A stretch of 64,000 nt of DNA from Lepturacanthus savala (taxonomy: Eukaryota > Chordata > Actinopteri > Scombriformes > Trichiuridae). Both the position numbers and the translations under genes were made by a program. Positions 12,136 through 25,856 of the stretch are shown in pieces (the stretch's first letter is position 1; every line of letters starts with the position of its first letter). The stretch lies in NCBI GenBank assembly GCA_030544235.1, contig CM060469.1:12575517-12639516 (forward strand), read 5' to 3'. The notes under the pieces are model-generated. The model saw only the letters and a list, made by a program, of their open reading frames with translations, was not told the DNA's origin and made no database searches.

Positions 12136-14942
12136 TTATATTTCATGAGAACCGTAAAAATTAGGACAAGTTTATTAGTAGTAATCTTTATCACTATATA
12201 TTATACTAACAACATATTAATATAATGGTGGTTTAATATAAAATACTGTGTCAAGTCTTAATTGGTCATAATTGCTGTGATATCGAAACACGTTCACACT
12301 TCTACAAAGCAGAGTCCAACAGAAAAAGACAAGTTGTTGCCCTGGCACATTTATATAAATAGCTGTACGCATAAGAGTTTTTTTACTTGTTGTATATGTG
12401 TTATACCTGTATAAATAAAGTTCAGTCAGACAATCAGATGTAAACATATTTGGAGGTAAAACAGAAAGTGACTGCAACTTAAATACCAATAAAAATCTCT
12501 TATTGCTCCACAAAACTGTATGCATGTACAGTACTGTACAGTAAGCACTATGGGTCAAAAACATCATTATTGTTATAAAAATTAAAATCCCATAGACTCA
12601 CATATTACAGCTCTGTCCTGCAGCAGCACTTTTGTTACAGTGTAAAGCTCCGTATCATGGGGCTCCTCCTCACGTTGCTTCCCAGTTCAGCTGCTACTTT
12701 AGTCCTCACTCTAACACAGGTTACTGTAGGTCGTAGCTATCATCTTACTCCGTTCACAGACCCTCAGGAAATCCCAGCACTATCACCTAATAGAACAGAA
12801 TCTAGGCCTGTCATAAACACATATCACAGTATCAGGGCCATGTCATTACAATATACAGGAAAGACTGTACTCTACTATACTGACATGTAGGTTGAGATCC
12901 GCAATTCATAAATTGGAGCCTTTTTTCTCACAATGACTGTATTTGAATGTCTCTCCTTATTTTAACGTGTCCATGTTTTACCCAATGTACGACTGGTCCG
13001 TTAAGACTACGTTACAGTCCAACACACCCTCCAAACTTTGGCCAAACTTTAAAAAAATCTACTTGAGCTTCCGCTTCTCTATAGTGATACATACTTCCTA
13101 CAGGCGCTGCACTAGTTTGGATAATTTTTTCACAAAGATGGCTAAATTGGCAGTTTGCACAAACTTGCCTAACTCCTTATTAGTGACGTCATGTTTCCTG
13201 ATTTCAGAAATGAACTTGTTGACTCTAAGGTTATTATTTTATTACCTTTATGTACAGTATATGGCCAAACTACAAACAACATAACCTACTTTGTAATTAA
13301 AATGCGTGTGTGCAGGAATGTATGTTTTGTTAGTTTTTGATGTACCTGTGTACTGTCTGTGCTTTGAACTGCTGTATTTCTCTTCCGTGCGTGCATGTGT
13401 GTGTAGATGTGTGTTTCCGTTTGTGCACAGGAATGTGCCTTGTTTGTCGATGTGCCTCCGTATGAGCCTTGCATGTGCGCGTATGCAGCGTGTATGTGTG
13501 TGCCCATGAATCTGTCCATCCGTGTAGCTGTGCTTGCACTATACGCCATAGTGTGAATCATCAGAGGCAGCGCGGCCATAAAGCCCCAGAGCTGTTAGGC
13601 AGGATGGCTCCTGGAATGATCACAGGGCGGCTCGGCTTCTATTTCCCAGGCAGCCATCACCGTGGGAGGCAGAGAAGCTGCTGGCGCTGTGTTTGCAAGG
13701 ACCCGAGGGTTAGCCAGTATATAGTCACGCCTGATAGCACAGCCAATGGCCATAACGTCAGTGACAATGATTGAACACATGAAATATGTGCTCTTTGTCC
13801 ATGGTATTGGACAGGGTGGATGTTAGAGGTAGGGTCAGGGTAAGGGTTAAGGCAAGAGGAAAATTGCCTGTTTGGAAAGAAAGCCTGCTTGTCTAGCTCT
13901 ACCTCCATCTTATATTAGTCACTGTTGAGCACTCTCCACAGTGACAAACAAGACATTTGTCTGATTAGATTTCTTCTCTGCAGCAGAACTTTGCTGGTTA
14001 CCCCAACACAACGTCGTAATATGGGGACATAAATAATGCATACGCTGCCAGGGCGGATCTATATAATTGCAACAGACAAAACATTCTTCTGATACTCGCT
14101 AACGCAGCATAATTTTGAATAATAAGATAAGCTCATTTGGCATAGTTTGGGATCAAAATTAGATCGCCCATTTGGGTGGATCATCCGCTGCGTTTTTTTT
14201 TTTTTTTGCCTTTTAGCTGTCGCCGCTCTGCTCTGTGCTCTCCTTCCACTTTCACCCACTCTTCAGTTTTACCCTGCATATGTAATCACTCAACTGTGTT
14301 TACATTACATCAGTGGCACCCGCAGCCGCCATTAGAATGTAGATGCATCCATTGTTTAGCATTTTTGTCGCCATTCATATTAGTTATGCGATATTTTGTG
14401 ACAAGTGTGGGGTTTTTGGTCGTTTACCTTCACTCTGGAGCTGGAGGGACTGCATGGAAGCTCTGCGGAATAGTGAATGAGAAATAACAACATTATTATT
14501 GTTAAGTGTTTCATAAGTAGTTTTGCAGGCAAGCACATCCATCAGAGCTCCAGGGGAGGGTGGGTGGAGACGGCAGGGGATGCGGGAACCTGGTGAGAGG
14601 GGGTTTGTCGGTTGTTACTGCCTTTATCTGACTGCTGATGACTGGAGATAGCGGCGCAGAGCACGGAAGCTCAATAGTGCCATCAACAGGTGCAGGGGGG
14701 CAGTGCCGCTCACACGGCGGGTCAGGACAGCCACCGTGGGGTAATATTCAGTGAGCTCTTTTGGGTTGTAATGGTGAAGATTTATCACAAATATGATCAG
14801 GTCATAAAGTGAAATATGCTGTCGTCTGTACAGGGTGAAGGATATATGACGCTTGGGGATTAAGGTGAAGATGAGGCTGGATTGAGTCCAACCTATTCTC
14901 TGCCAAGGTTAGACTATCCTCTGGCCTTTAAAACCCTGCAGC

Positions 14943-14944
<2 letters not shown>

Positions 14945-14973
<29 letters not shown>
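14945..14973 (+). repeat. (CA)n microsatellite
   Basis: An uninterrupted CA dinucleotide run of about 14 units, followed by an interrupted tail. Typical polymorphic fish microsatellite. Confidence 0.9.
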
Positions 14974-14978
<5 letters not shown>

Positions 14979-15875
14979 ATTATCCTGCCTATAAGTGAGG
15001 TCAAGGTTAGAGCATATGTCTGACTTCAAAATCACTGCCAGATTTCCTCCCTCCCTATCGCCTCACACACTTTTCACCTGCTTCTTAGTCTGTCTGTCTC
15101 TCTCAAACACACACACACACTCATACATACTGGACACACAACAAAGCAAACACACCACACAGCAGAGTTTTCCCCCCATAAATAAGCGCGGGTCCATCCA
15201 TCACACGGCCTCAGCGGGCCCCGAGTGCCCTCTGGCTAGTTCAGCCCTGCATCCCCAGCCACAGCACACTGGGGGACGGAAAAAAGAAGGTCATCGCCAA
15301 ACCTCCACAAGGAGAGAGGTAATAATAATCATTATAGCCTCCGAGTGTATCGGCGTGCACGTTTGAGTGCGGACGCCTAGCTATAGGCGGTGCGAGCAAA
15401 GCAAAACGGCCCACGGCGCGTTTAATGGTGTTGTCTTTTTTGGCTCTCTCCTCACTTCGTTTCTTTCAGGGGTTTTTTCGGTGTGTGTGCGTTGCATGTT
15501 GTGTTGCGGGCAAGTCAATGCAGCCAAGGAGATGGAGCTCATGTAGCGCTGCAGGGAACAGATACAGATTCACCCGTCAGATAACACCACCAGGGAGCTA
15601 GAGGAAATGCAGGAAGGTGGAAGGTAGAATCGTGTGTGTGAGCATTTTCACTATCTACAGTACAGAGTACATATAGATTCCTTTTAAAGTCAAACTGGAG
15701 TCATCCCCAATGTATTTTTTTTTTTGTGATGGCAACTTATCGGAAGTTGTTAAAGGTGCGGTTCACACCAAGACTAATAGTTCACTCTTTGACACAAATA
15801 GGCTGCACCTCGAAGCTGTGTTAAAACTGACAGAAGTGGTTCATCCTCATCGCGCCTGCTTTTGTCTCCCCAGAC

Positions 15876-15921
15876 TAATTAGGGAGTAATCGCTGTCAAT
15901 TAAGTAACGGAATTTATGCAA
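15876..15921. promoter_or_regulatory. Cluster of homeodomain/POU-like sites
   Basis: Within 46 bases there is a TAATTA core (15,876-15,881), a CAATTAA (15,897-15,903) and an ATGCAA (about 15,916-15,921), set in complex, non-repetitive sequence. This composition is common in vertebrate conserved enhancers but also occurs by chance in AT-rich DNA. No target gene can be assigned. Confidence 0.2.
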
Positions 15922-18664
15922 CATGACACGTTCTGGAGGCGCTCAAGGGTCTCGTGTCTTCCTCGTCCCGATCAGAGACGTAATGCGGTGTCTTGCTTAT
16001 TTATAGGGGGCTCTAACCTTTAAAACTGCAGGGAATGAGACCAGGAATGGCCGGAGACCTTGGGGATTTATGTCCCCTAGTAAAATAAGATTAGTCTCAA
16101 CCTCTGAGGCACTCTCCCTTCAATTCAATACGATGTTGTAATTTGTTCAGCTGATAGAGAAGATTAAGGTGAAACTGATGTCTGATACCTCCATTTAAAA
16201 GAAAATGTATATTGATTATCGTGGTTTGGTCTAAACGTGTGTTTCATATTAATATGTGTGAATGATTTTATTTAAAAAAAAAAAATCAGATGGGTTTTCC
16301 TGTTTCACTTTTTTTTTTTTTTTTAACCAGTGTCCAAGGACATTGTGGCCTGCAGTTCTTTTAAAATATTACTGTTAAATGTACCTTTTTGAAATGTTAA
16401 TCACACTGTGAGACGAGACTTGTAACGGTCCGCCTTTGTAAAGTAGAGAGTGTTCTTTTACCTTTCATTTGTTAAAGCTAACATGATGTTCTTAAGTAAA
16501 TATCCAACCCCTCTTCCTCCTGCGAACACCTGTTTGTAAAATGAGTCCCAGCAAGCACTGGGAGCGTCTTATTAGTGCCACTTGGAAAAGCTGCGTGTTG
16601 CTCCTGCCGCTGCTGCTATCAGCCTAAATGTGACGAGTCTGTGAAAAGATTGTTAATTGAAATACGTTTACGCTTTACATTCACTGTTTTCCTCATTAAT
16701 GAAAATGATGTTCTATATTTCACAAGCTGGCCAAGGAGGTAATTTATTCCAGTTTCATCCCATTACTGGTAATTTGTAAGTTTAGCAATCAAGGATTTAG
16801 TTTATATTAAACAGGTGAATATTTTATAGCCTGAGTTGAATATTATTAGGATTATTGTATTTAAACCCACAAAAATGATGGAGACAAAACATTATAATGC
16901 ATCATGAATGTAAAGCCACTATTTACTCTCCTAGGTCTGTTTTGAGCTCAGTGCTCCGCTATGTTCGTTCACCAGCTAGTCGCTAACTGCATGTTGTCTG
17001 TCGCTGTGTAGGAAACATACTGCATTTTATGACTGGAAACAGCTGCCGACTGCAGCTAAAATCATGCTGAGAGCGGTGAGAGTGAACCAACATGAAACAA
17101 TGAGCTGAAAAAACGCTTTAATAATAATTCAGAGTTCTCGGTTTGTCACTACAAGCGACAACGTTCATGGTAAACATTGTTATTTGAGTTGTAATTATTA
17201 TACAAAAATATAGATTATTGCCTTTAACTATTTTTATGTGATTAAATAAATGAATCATTTTGCATATTCCCATTGGAATTTAATCAATTACCCTGGCTAC
17301 GTAAACCAGAATTGTAGTAAATTGACTGTAAACTAAATTAAATAACAAAGTAATGGTCTTTATTTGGACTTTTAATATTCCTAACATGATATGATTGTGG
17401 TTTTAAGCACAAACATTTAACCCAGTGGGGTTTTTAAAGTGCTCTCTGAAGCTGCTCTAGAAAGCATAATAAACATAAGCCCCTGGTCTCTTATATTGAT
17501 ATCCTTGGAAATGATGTGAAGTGTTATTTGTTCTTAAGGTTCTTCTGAGATGTAGAGTCTAACTTCAGCTCCTCAGCTGCAGGTCACTCTGCAGCTTTGA
17601 CAAAGGCATGTGCTCTATTTCATTGGATTTTTCATGTTTCGTCTATCCTTGTAATACCAAGGTCAAAAAGTCTCATGTTACATTTCACCATCTCTTCATG
17701 TCTTCACAGTGGCACATGTTCTGTGACTGTGTGCGTGACCATACGCTGTGATAAAAAAAAAAAAAAAAAAAAAGCATGCAGCACGCGACATGTTTTTCCA
17801 AACAGCACTTACACTTGCCTCGGCGATAACTCATCTTTTAATAGTGTGTTTTTTCACTCGTGCAGATACTGTATGAGGTGACCAATATTGTACACTATAA
17901 AGTTCCTGTATGTGACAACCTTATATTTTCTTTCTCCATAGTCCCACAGTCAAGATGACTTTTTTTTTTCTTCAGGGTAAGCATTCTGCTAAACAGATTT
18001 ATGGGGTGTAACATAAAGTAGATTTAATGCTGGTTCAAGCATTATTGCGCAATTGTAGTGAAATAAACACAGTAATCCTGTCATGAAATATGATATTAAC
18101 ACTAGAAAGGCTAATAGACTTTAAGGGTCCATGAAAAGGCAAATATGGCACCAACTGAACCTGGGAAATATTTTCTCTGAAGGCCATTTTTTTTCAACAA
18201 CTATTGAATGAATCTTTTTTTTGTTTTAATTAGACAATTCAAATTAGCCATTATTTTTCACGAGAGCCCATTCAACACTGAATTAGAATGATGCTGTGTG
18301 TCCTTTAAGACTACCCGTGTGTTAATAAGGAGCAAAAAAAAGTTCTTAATGCTCATATTTTCATTCGGTGAACCGAGCTGCTGGGTATATGCACAGGAAG
18401 CACTAAAAAGGCACTTTATAATGGTTCAAGGATACTCAGCCTTGAAGAACCTAATATATGTCTCCCTGCCAGTGCAGAGAGGACGTCGGGTCGAAGCACT
18501 GAAGGAGAGGAGAGCACAGTGTGAACATACAGAGTGTATTTACAGTGGAATAGATGGCAGATGAGATGAGGTCTGGTTTTAATAGAGCAGAGACCTGCTC
18601 TCACAGCCAGCTGCCTTCAGAGGCCTCAGAGGAGAGGTGCCAAGGAGAGGTGAGGAGCACAGAG

Positions 18665-18788
<124 letters not shown>

Positions 18789-19729
18789 AATAAAGGGAGG
18801 TTTTTTTTTCTTTACAATGGAACATTTGGACCCCGCGTGAATAGAAAACTTGGCTGAAAAGTCACCTGTGAGGATTGTGCTCAAGACCTCATTAGTAAAA
18901 AGCTTATTTTAAGGGTAAAAGGTAAGTGGTCAGGGTTATAGCCAGAGCTGAGTTTGTATGTGTGTGTGTGGGTGTGTGTGTGGGTGGGTGGGTTGCCGGT
19001 CTCCTAGAAATGATCTTAATATGCTGCTAATTATGTTTCAATATCAGCATAATTAGTTAGTTAAAGGACTAGGCTGGAAATTCTCCTGTGCAGAGCCAAA
19101 CCACAGCTGAACCGATTCAATGGGTTTCTGTTGTATGTTGCATTTTATTGCCATTTAACTGAAATCATGATCTTTCCCTAACACTGTCTGGAGGTTTGTT
19201 CCCCTCCCAAAACAGCTGTCATCCGTGTTAATGTGACATACATGTAAGGCCTCCTGCGCTCACTACAAAAAAACTTCGCTGGGGGCCATAATCAAGGAAG
19301 AAATCGCATTTCCTCTCAACACTTAAGCTGTATATACAAATCTGTAGAAAATAGAAAGGTAATTTCTCTGGACACACATCAAAGCGCATGTTTTGCCACT
19401 TCCATTATAATCTAACACACAAGCAGGTGACATGCTTTTGCAAACATCGCCTATATGGGGCAGACCGATGACTTAATAATATACGTTTTTCAGAATTGAG
19501 AGCATGTGACATATTCATGAACATACAAAGATGGCTTCTCTGTTTCTGTTGTAGACACACACACAAACACAAACACACATGCATATGCATGCACACACTC
19601 ACAGTAGGATACTCTCCCTCTCTAGTTCTCTGTGGTCGCTCTGGTCCCTCACAGCTGTGTGATGATGACAAGACATCCTGCATCTCATACACACACACAT
19701 TCATTCACGGTTACACCCTGTACCTCCAC

Positions 19730-19731
<2 letters not shown>

Positions 19732-19761
<30 letters not shown>
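19732..19761 (+). repeat. (CT)n microsatellite
   Basis: An uninterrupted CT run of about 15 units, followed directly by 'ccag'. It looks like a strong polypyrimidine tract plus acceptor, but no exon follows that I can support. Confidence 0.85.
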
Positions 19762-19763
<2 letters not shown>

Positions 19764-20622
19764 GCGTCGGTTTGACAGCTGTGGAGCAGCTTGCCAGCAA
19801 TGTCACGCAGATAGAAAGCTTTTAACACAGAAAGGTGTGTAATATTCATAAGGAGTGCTCCACTTACTGTGTAATAGATGTCGGCGAGTGTGAGAGTGAG
19901 CAACACTGATCTGGTCCTTTGGTGATGTGGTTTGATATAATATTAATGCCAAGTTGTGTGAGATAGCGTCTACCCTGTTGTTCGTTCTGCCCCATTTCTC
20001 ACATGCAACACGCTCCCACATTACAGCAGAGCTGCTCGATGAGAGCTTGTTTAGAGTTGTATGCCACAGCAGGAGGCGGCAGCGCTATAGGGGAGGGCAC
20101 GGGTTCTATGTATTTCTATCTCTGTATTTCTAGCCCCTATTACACAGCCTGTCCGAGGCAGGATTACTGCGCCGTTATGCCGTCTCGCCGTGCTGTGTTA
20201 AAGGTGCGAAGGTGGAATGGGGGGGTCAGAGTCAACCATCAAACCGGGGTGAGAATTAGTCATATTGGCGGATCAACTGTGCTACGCCATCTGTGTAAAA
20301 GACACTGCTGGCACGCTGCAATCGCACAGGATGACCTGCCTCTCTTCAATTTATCCTGTTATATATTTTTTCCCATATAAACACAGCTGACACACATCGC
20401 TAGTACAACACCAGACACCTGTCAATGCCGCTAATCTGTGAAACACCTGCAACCAAAAACTGAGAGTAGAGTGCTTCTTAGCATCGCCACACACTGTGTC
20501 TAATTGTTGTCAAATAAACCGCTGAATGACAGATTATTTAGCTCAGAACGAGTGGATTTGCTTCCTAACATCATCAGAGCTTTTAGCAGCAGCCTACCAG
20601 AGTCCTCTCTGTGTAGCCGCTC

Positions 20623-20730
20623 ATTGGCTCATTCTAGCTCTCTGATTGGTTAAACAGTATGTCTGTCTACTTGTTTTACCCAATGTTGACATCTGTCAGT
20701 ATGAGTAATATTTAGTCGGCGGGGTATAAA
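20623..20730 (+). promoter_or_regulatory. Promoter-like CCAAT/CCAAT/TATA arrangement, no gene assigned
   Basis: Two inverted CCAAT boxes (ATTGG at 20,623-20,627 and 20,645-20,649) precede TATAAA at 20,725-20,730 by about 75-100 bp. This is a classical spacing for a core promoter firing rightward. I cannot find a credible coding exon downstream, so this may be coincidence, a noncoding transcript or a promoter carried by a repeat. Confidence 0.2.
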
Positions 20731-23700
20731 GGGTTTTGCAGGCAGATAGTTAGAAATGAAAAAAAAAATATGCTGATTTAGCCAATGCAAATTATATAGT
20801 ACAACAACTTGGACGATGATGAATTGGGCCACATCCATCACATCTCTAATTCCGGGATACCAGCATGGTGTCTAAAGCCTAGCTTATAGGTAGTAGGTAG
20901 CTACGCCGTCGTCGTGACGCAGGAATTGAGCATTCACAGTTCCGGGTTGGGGGAACGCATTGCTTTCCCGAGTTGTTGCTTCTTCATCCCGTAAGCAGTA
21001 GCAACCCTACGCCAGGCAAAAAAAAAAAAATGTCCAGAACAAGACAGAAAAAAAGCATTTACTCTTACATAACACATATTTCCTTTTTTCCCTGTTTTTT
21101 TTTTTCTTGTACCAGTCTTTTTTTTTTTACCTGGCCCTAATACTCCTTTCTACAACCTGGATAAAGAGCGTGTGTTTGGAGCTCATCAATATCGAAGGGC
21201 AAATGCTTTTATTGGTGACAGAGAAGCCGTTTGCGGAGGCGACCATGGCAGCTGAGCGGCACCAAACACAGCTCTTGGGGTTTGCGTCACTGCGATTTTT
21301 TTGGAGGTACGCATCAGCCTATGGTGTAGCAGATGTTTTTTGCGACATCATTAATGTTTCCAATTAAATGTGATTTGTTTGTGATCTTCAGTGTCAACAC
21401 CTCAACACATGTGCATTGGAAGACACAACGATGTCATAAGCAGCTAGCAGCTAGCTCAGTGTGGGTGCTAGCTGTGAGTATCCATTTTAAAGTTGCCACA
21501 TGTTCAACATATTTGTTTTAAGGAGGAGATTAAGGAAGAAAAGAGATTTTGACAAGATTTTGGCCAGGGTTATTGCTTTCTTCCCACTTCCACCTACCTT
21601 AGTGTAGACGTTTGTTGCTAGTTGATGACGTGTAAGTCGGAGGAATGCAGCCGTATGTTAAAAGATCAGATATGTATCTGTTTTAGAACATATCCAAGTG
21701 ACCTGGGTGACATTTGAAAATAATCGGATCTGTGTCATTTACACTCTCATTAAAAGATCAGATACAGGTCACATAGGGGTGAAAAGGGTCACTTCAGGCT
21801 TTTGGGTCTGAACGTCGCCTGAAATTCACACACGGGGCATGTTTGGCCTGTTTGGTTCTGTCTAAAAAGTACGGAATATGGCATTATGATGGGGTGTCTG
21901 TGTGAAAAGAGCTTCTGTTGGGGTTCGTCCCCACTGAGCACACTCTAACACACTCTGACACACTCCAACACACACAACTTTCCACTGAAAGCTGTAGGGC
22001 AGTGATAGATTGGCTTGGCAGGAAAACAAAGTCCACTATCATTTTGGCAAACCAATTTGACAGCGATTATCGAAGGGCACAGCTGCACCAAAGGTTTATT
22101 TTCTTTGTTTTGAACCATAGTTTGAAAGTTCACTTCGCTGCATTTTTGTAATTGGCTCCTCTATATACACACCGCCTAATTACAAGCGAGCCGGGGCCTG
22201 TAAACACAAGTCACAAATAGCTTTATTGAGCAGTTTTGCTAATCCGCCATCCTGCAAGATTGGAGATTTAGGTGATACGGGGGGGAGCCAAAACAACTCC
22301 AAGTAAGCAAAACTTGAAGGAATCATTTGGGTTATTGTCTTTTATTACAGGAACAACTGATTGTGGTTTGTTTTGTTATAGACCAAGCATGAGACTATCA
22401 TCTTCTGTACTTCTGTGTCTTTGTACCCTTTGACCATTTTATTCTGTCTCACCAGAAAGACGCTTGTTCCTGGAGGCAGACGGACACCTACGTTGTCTTA
22501 CGCTGTTTCTCGGAGGCACCTGAGTTTGGATCTCATTACTCTCGCCTGGCCAGACCAACAACATTAAAGCAGTAAACACTCCAGAAATTAAATCCAAACA
22601 TAATTGTGAAAGCAGCCTACATTTGTTTTCTGTCCATTAGCATCTTTTCCTCGCCATCACCCTGTCACTCCCAATCTTGCTCTCATTTTTCACCGCATCC
22701 CCCCTTTCTTCCTCCCTTCCTTCTTCCCTTCGCTCCCTTCTCGAGCACTTCCTTGCCTTCCCCGCTATTTCCCTTCATCTCTCTGTAACTAATGGCCCTT
22801 AAACGCAGCTCCGGCTGTCATGGCGTTGAGACTGAATCACAACAATCAAGACATATTATCGGTGGCGTGCTGACTGCCTGTGCTAATGTCTGCACTGATC
22901 GAATTAATACCTGAGCTGATTGGAACACATCCATCACAATATTCCCGGCAATGAAGTAGTAATAAGTGGCATTATCCTGATAATGGAAGAGCGTGTTAGG
23001 CTGAAGATTAAAACTTAACAGTGATAACAAGGGACTTCATATTTGGGAATTAGCGAGAGCATGAGGAGAAATCGCCGCTCTTCCCCTCCCTCCCTTGTCT
23101 CTTTTCCTCTTTCTGATGATGTCCTTGCCTCTTCTCCTTTACCCCCCACTTCACCCCATTTACTAATTGCCGGCTAAATGCATCATTTTGCTGCTTATAC
23201 ATCATTTCTTTATGCCCCCTTCCTTTTTACAGTTATTCAGCGTTCTGTCTCCTACTTTCATTTAGACAATTCTTCCTTTACTCCTTTTCTTTTTGGCTTT
23301 CCATCATCCCAACAGCTTATCCTCCCTCCTCCCCCTCTTTTACACGACTGTTTGTCCTTTTCCCCCATCTGCTCATTCTTCACCCTATTTGTAGAAATCA
23401 TTCCTGTTCGTTGCTCATTTTTGTCTGTCATATTCTCTGACAATCTGCCTTTTTTTTTTTTTTACGTTCTCTTCCCACTCTTCCGTTTCCTCATCTTCTC
23501 TCGTTTGACAGCCCACCTGCTTTACCTCCTTATCCTCCCCGGCTATCTTTACTTTCTCTCTCTCTCTCTCTGCTGTATTTATTTCCCCCCCTCTATATAA
23601 CCCTCCTCCAAAACAGCGAGGAGTCCTGTCCTCCGTTTATGAGAAAGAGAAAGAGACGGGTGGGGAGGTGCAGGAGGGAGGTGTGGGAGGGAGTTTGAAG

Positions 23701-23772
23701 AGTTTTAATGAGCCAGTGCTCACACTTATGACAAGACGGGTAAGTGATGGAAAAATGTTTGCGAGAGAGAGA

Positions 23773-23796
23773 GTGTGTGTGTGTGTGTGTGTGTGT
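23773..23796 (+). repeat. (GT)n microsatellite
   Basis: A run of 12 GT units that begins directly after a short GA run. Confidence 0.85.
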
Positions 23797-24536
23797 AGAT
23801 GGGAATTTTGGGGAATTTGTTTGCGTGTCAGTATGTTGTTATCCTATGAGAATTCACTGAGTGATGCTCACCAGGCTCATTTTTAACTTGTGCAATCAAT
23901 ATGAGTGGGTGCGTATATTTGTAGTGTGTTTATCGCGTGTGTTATACTGATGAATGGCCCGGATCTTAATGTTCTCAGCCACTCTGTGGACTAACTAGAC
24001 TATTTAATCACCCTCTCTCATCCCCCGCCTTCTCCTCCTCCTTTCAGTTTCTGCCACTTCTGCCAAAGCTGAGTGTGCTGCTGAGGTTGGACAACACTTA
24101 TTGTACAATACATTACTCCCTGTGTGTGTCTATGTGTGTGTAGGCGCGCGTGTGTGCGCGTGCGTGTGTGTGGAGGGGGGTGAGGGAGAGTGTCTGAACA
24201 TTAGCGCTGCATCAGTCAGTGTCCAGCCTGCTGGCTTGTACACCTGTCTGCTCGTTATGGAGCGCGGGACGGAACAGATAGAGGTGGCACACACACCGAG
24301 CAGGAGTTGAACACGCACACAGACATGTACACAATACACACTTGCACACATCCTTGTTATAGTTCTCTTGACTTACACTCACTCTGGACTTCCCTTAACT
24401 TTGTCCGTCACCGCTAATTGCCTGACTGCAGACATTACTTTAACTTTCAAGTTCAACCTGCTGACACTTTTCCTAATGAGGTTCAGAAAGAGCTGCTCAC
24501 GGATTACTCTTTTACCTTATAGTGAACACGGATAGG

Positions 24537-24656
<120 letters not shown>

Positions 24657-24744
24657 ACCTGTTCACACACAAACTCACACCATGCACACCATAGTGGTCA
24701 ACACAGACCTCCAATTAGGCTTACAGATCGAGCAGGTGCTTGTG

Positions 24745-24745
<1 letters not shown>

Positions 24746-24792
<47 letters not shown>
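24746..24792 (+). repeat. (TG)n microsatellite
   Basis: About 23 perfect TG units, complementary to the CA tract at 24,538-24,656. Confidence 0.95.
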
Positions 24793-24794
<2 letters not shown>

Positions 24795-25856
24795 ATACTG
24801 TAGGGCAGCTAGGAGTCTAGAATACATGGAATCAATAATCAAGACATGTAACATTAGGAGAGACATGGCGTGTACTATTTATAAGGAAAAAAGAGAATAC
24901 CCGAAAGAGGGGTTCCTAAAGAAGAGACCACCACAAGGGATACACATTACATCCCATAAGTAGAAGAAATACAATTAAATTTAAATTGATATCAACTGGC
25001 CATTAGGGAAAAAGGTATTTAAGGAATAGATCCAACTAAGCCTCTTTTTTTTTCAACAGCAACTTGTCGAGGTCTCCGCCTCGCTCAAGTCACTTCCTCT
25101 ATGCCCGGAGAGCAAAACCTGCATGTCCAGGCCCAGTTCAAATTGCTGCTACAGTATAGGTAACATTTTTACATCTTACACAGCTGCAATGTTCCACTAA
25201 CTGCACCTTTAGTGGCGGAGTTTTCGAGCGCGCTTAGTTTTGCCCACATAGCGCTCGCCATGCTGAGATAATATAAATGACACCTTTTGTGATGCAGGAA
25301 ATAGCCTACTTAAAAGGGGATTTCTTACTTGAGAGGAGATGTTTAAAATCGCTACATTTTAAAGTACAAGAGCCACATCTATAATTCCCATCTAGGAAGT
25401 GTGTGTGTGTGTTTTTGTGCGTGTGTGTGTGTGTGTGTGTGTGCCTACAGCAGTAATGAGTACTGGGCCATGAGATGCCCAAAGGCAAGGCTCCCTAACC
25501 GGGTCAGACTCAAGGACGTCTGGCATGGATCCACACGCCCACCTACACTACACATAAACCATATTGGACCAGCAGACCGCGAGCTGATCCAGCACCATTA
25601 AACAATGGGAGGAAACGTCATGCTTTTTGTACATCACACACCCACCCATTGCATTTTCTCTCATTCTCTCCATCCTCTCTCTCTCTGTCTCCTCGCTCTT
25701 CCATGTATGCACGCATACACACACACACACACACACGCAATGAAACGCCCTCTATTCGTCCCCAAATGAGAGATTCACGCTCCACTAGCAAAGACTCTCA
25801 GAGTGTAGGTTATTAATGAGAGCATGTCCTAACAACATTACAGAGCTGCTGCCCCA

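Larger units (their letters stand above)
9720..18660. other. Non-coding stretch with simple repeats and possible regulatory DNA
   Basis: No supported coding exon was found; an exon-like segment at 9,809-9,980 is treated as a finding. The stretch holds a pyrimidine-rich tract (about 9,990-10,200), purine-rich sequence (about 10,930-11,420), a dispersed repeat tail near 12,000, a CA tract at 14,945 and T/A homopolymers. Relatively complex unique sequence occurs around 10,530-10,910, 13,560-13,760, 14,530-14,780 and 15,840-16,100. These are the places I would test for cross-species conservation. No function is claimed. Confidence 0.55.
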
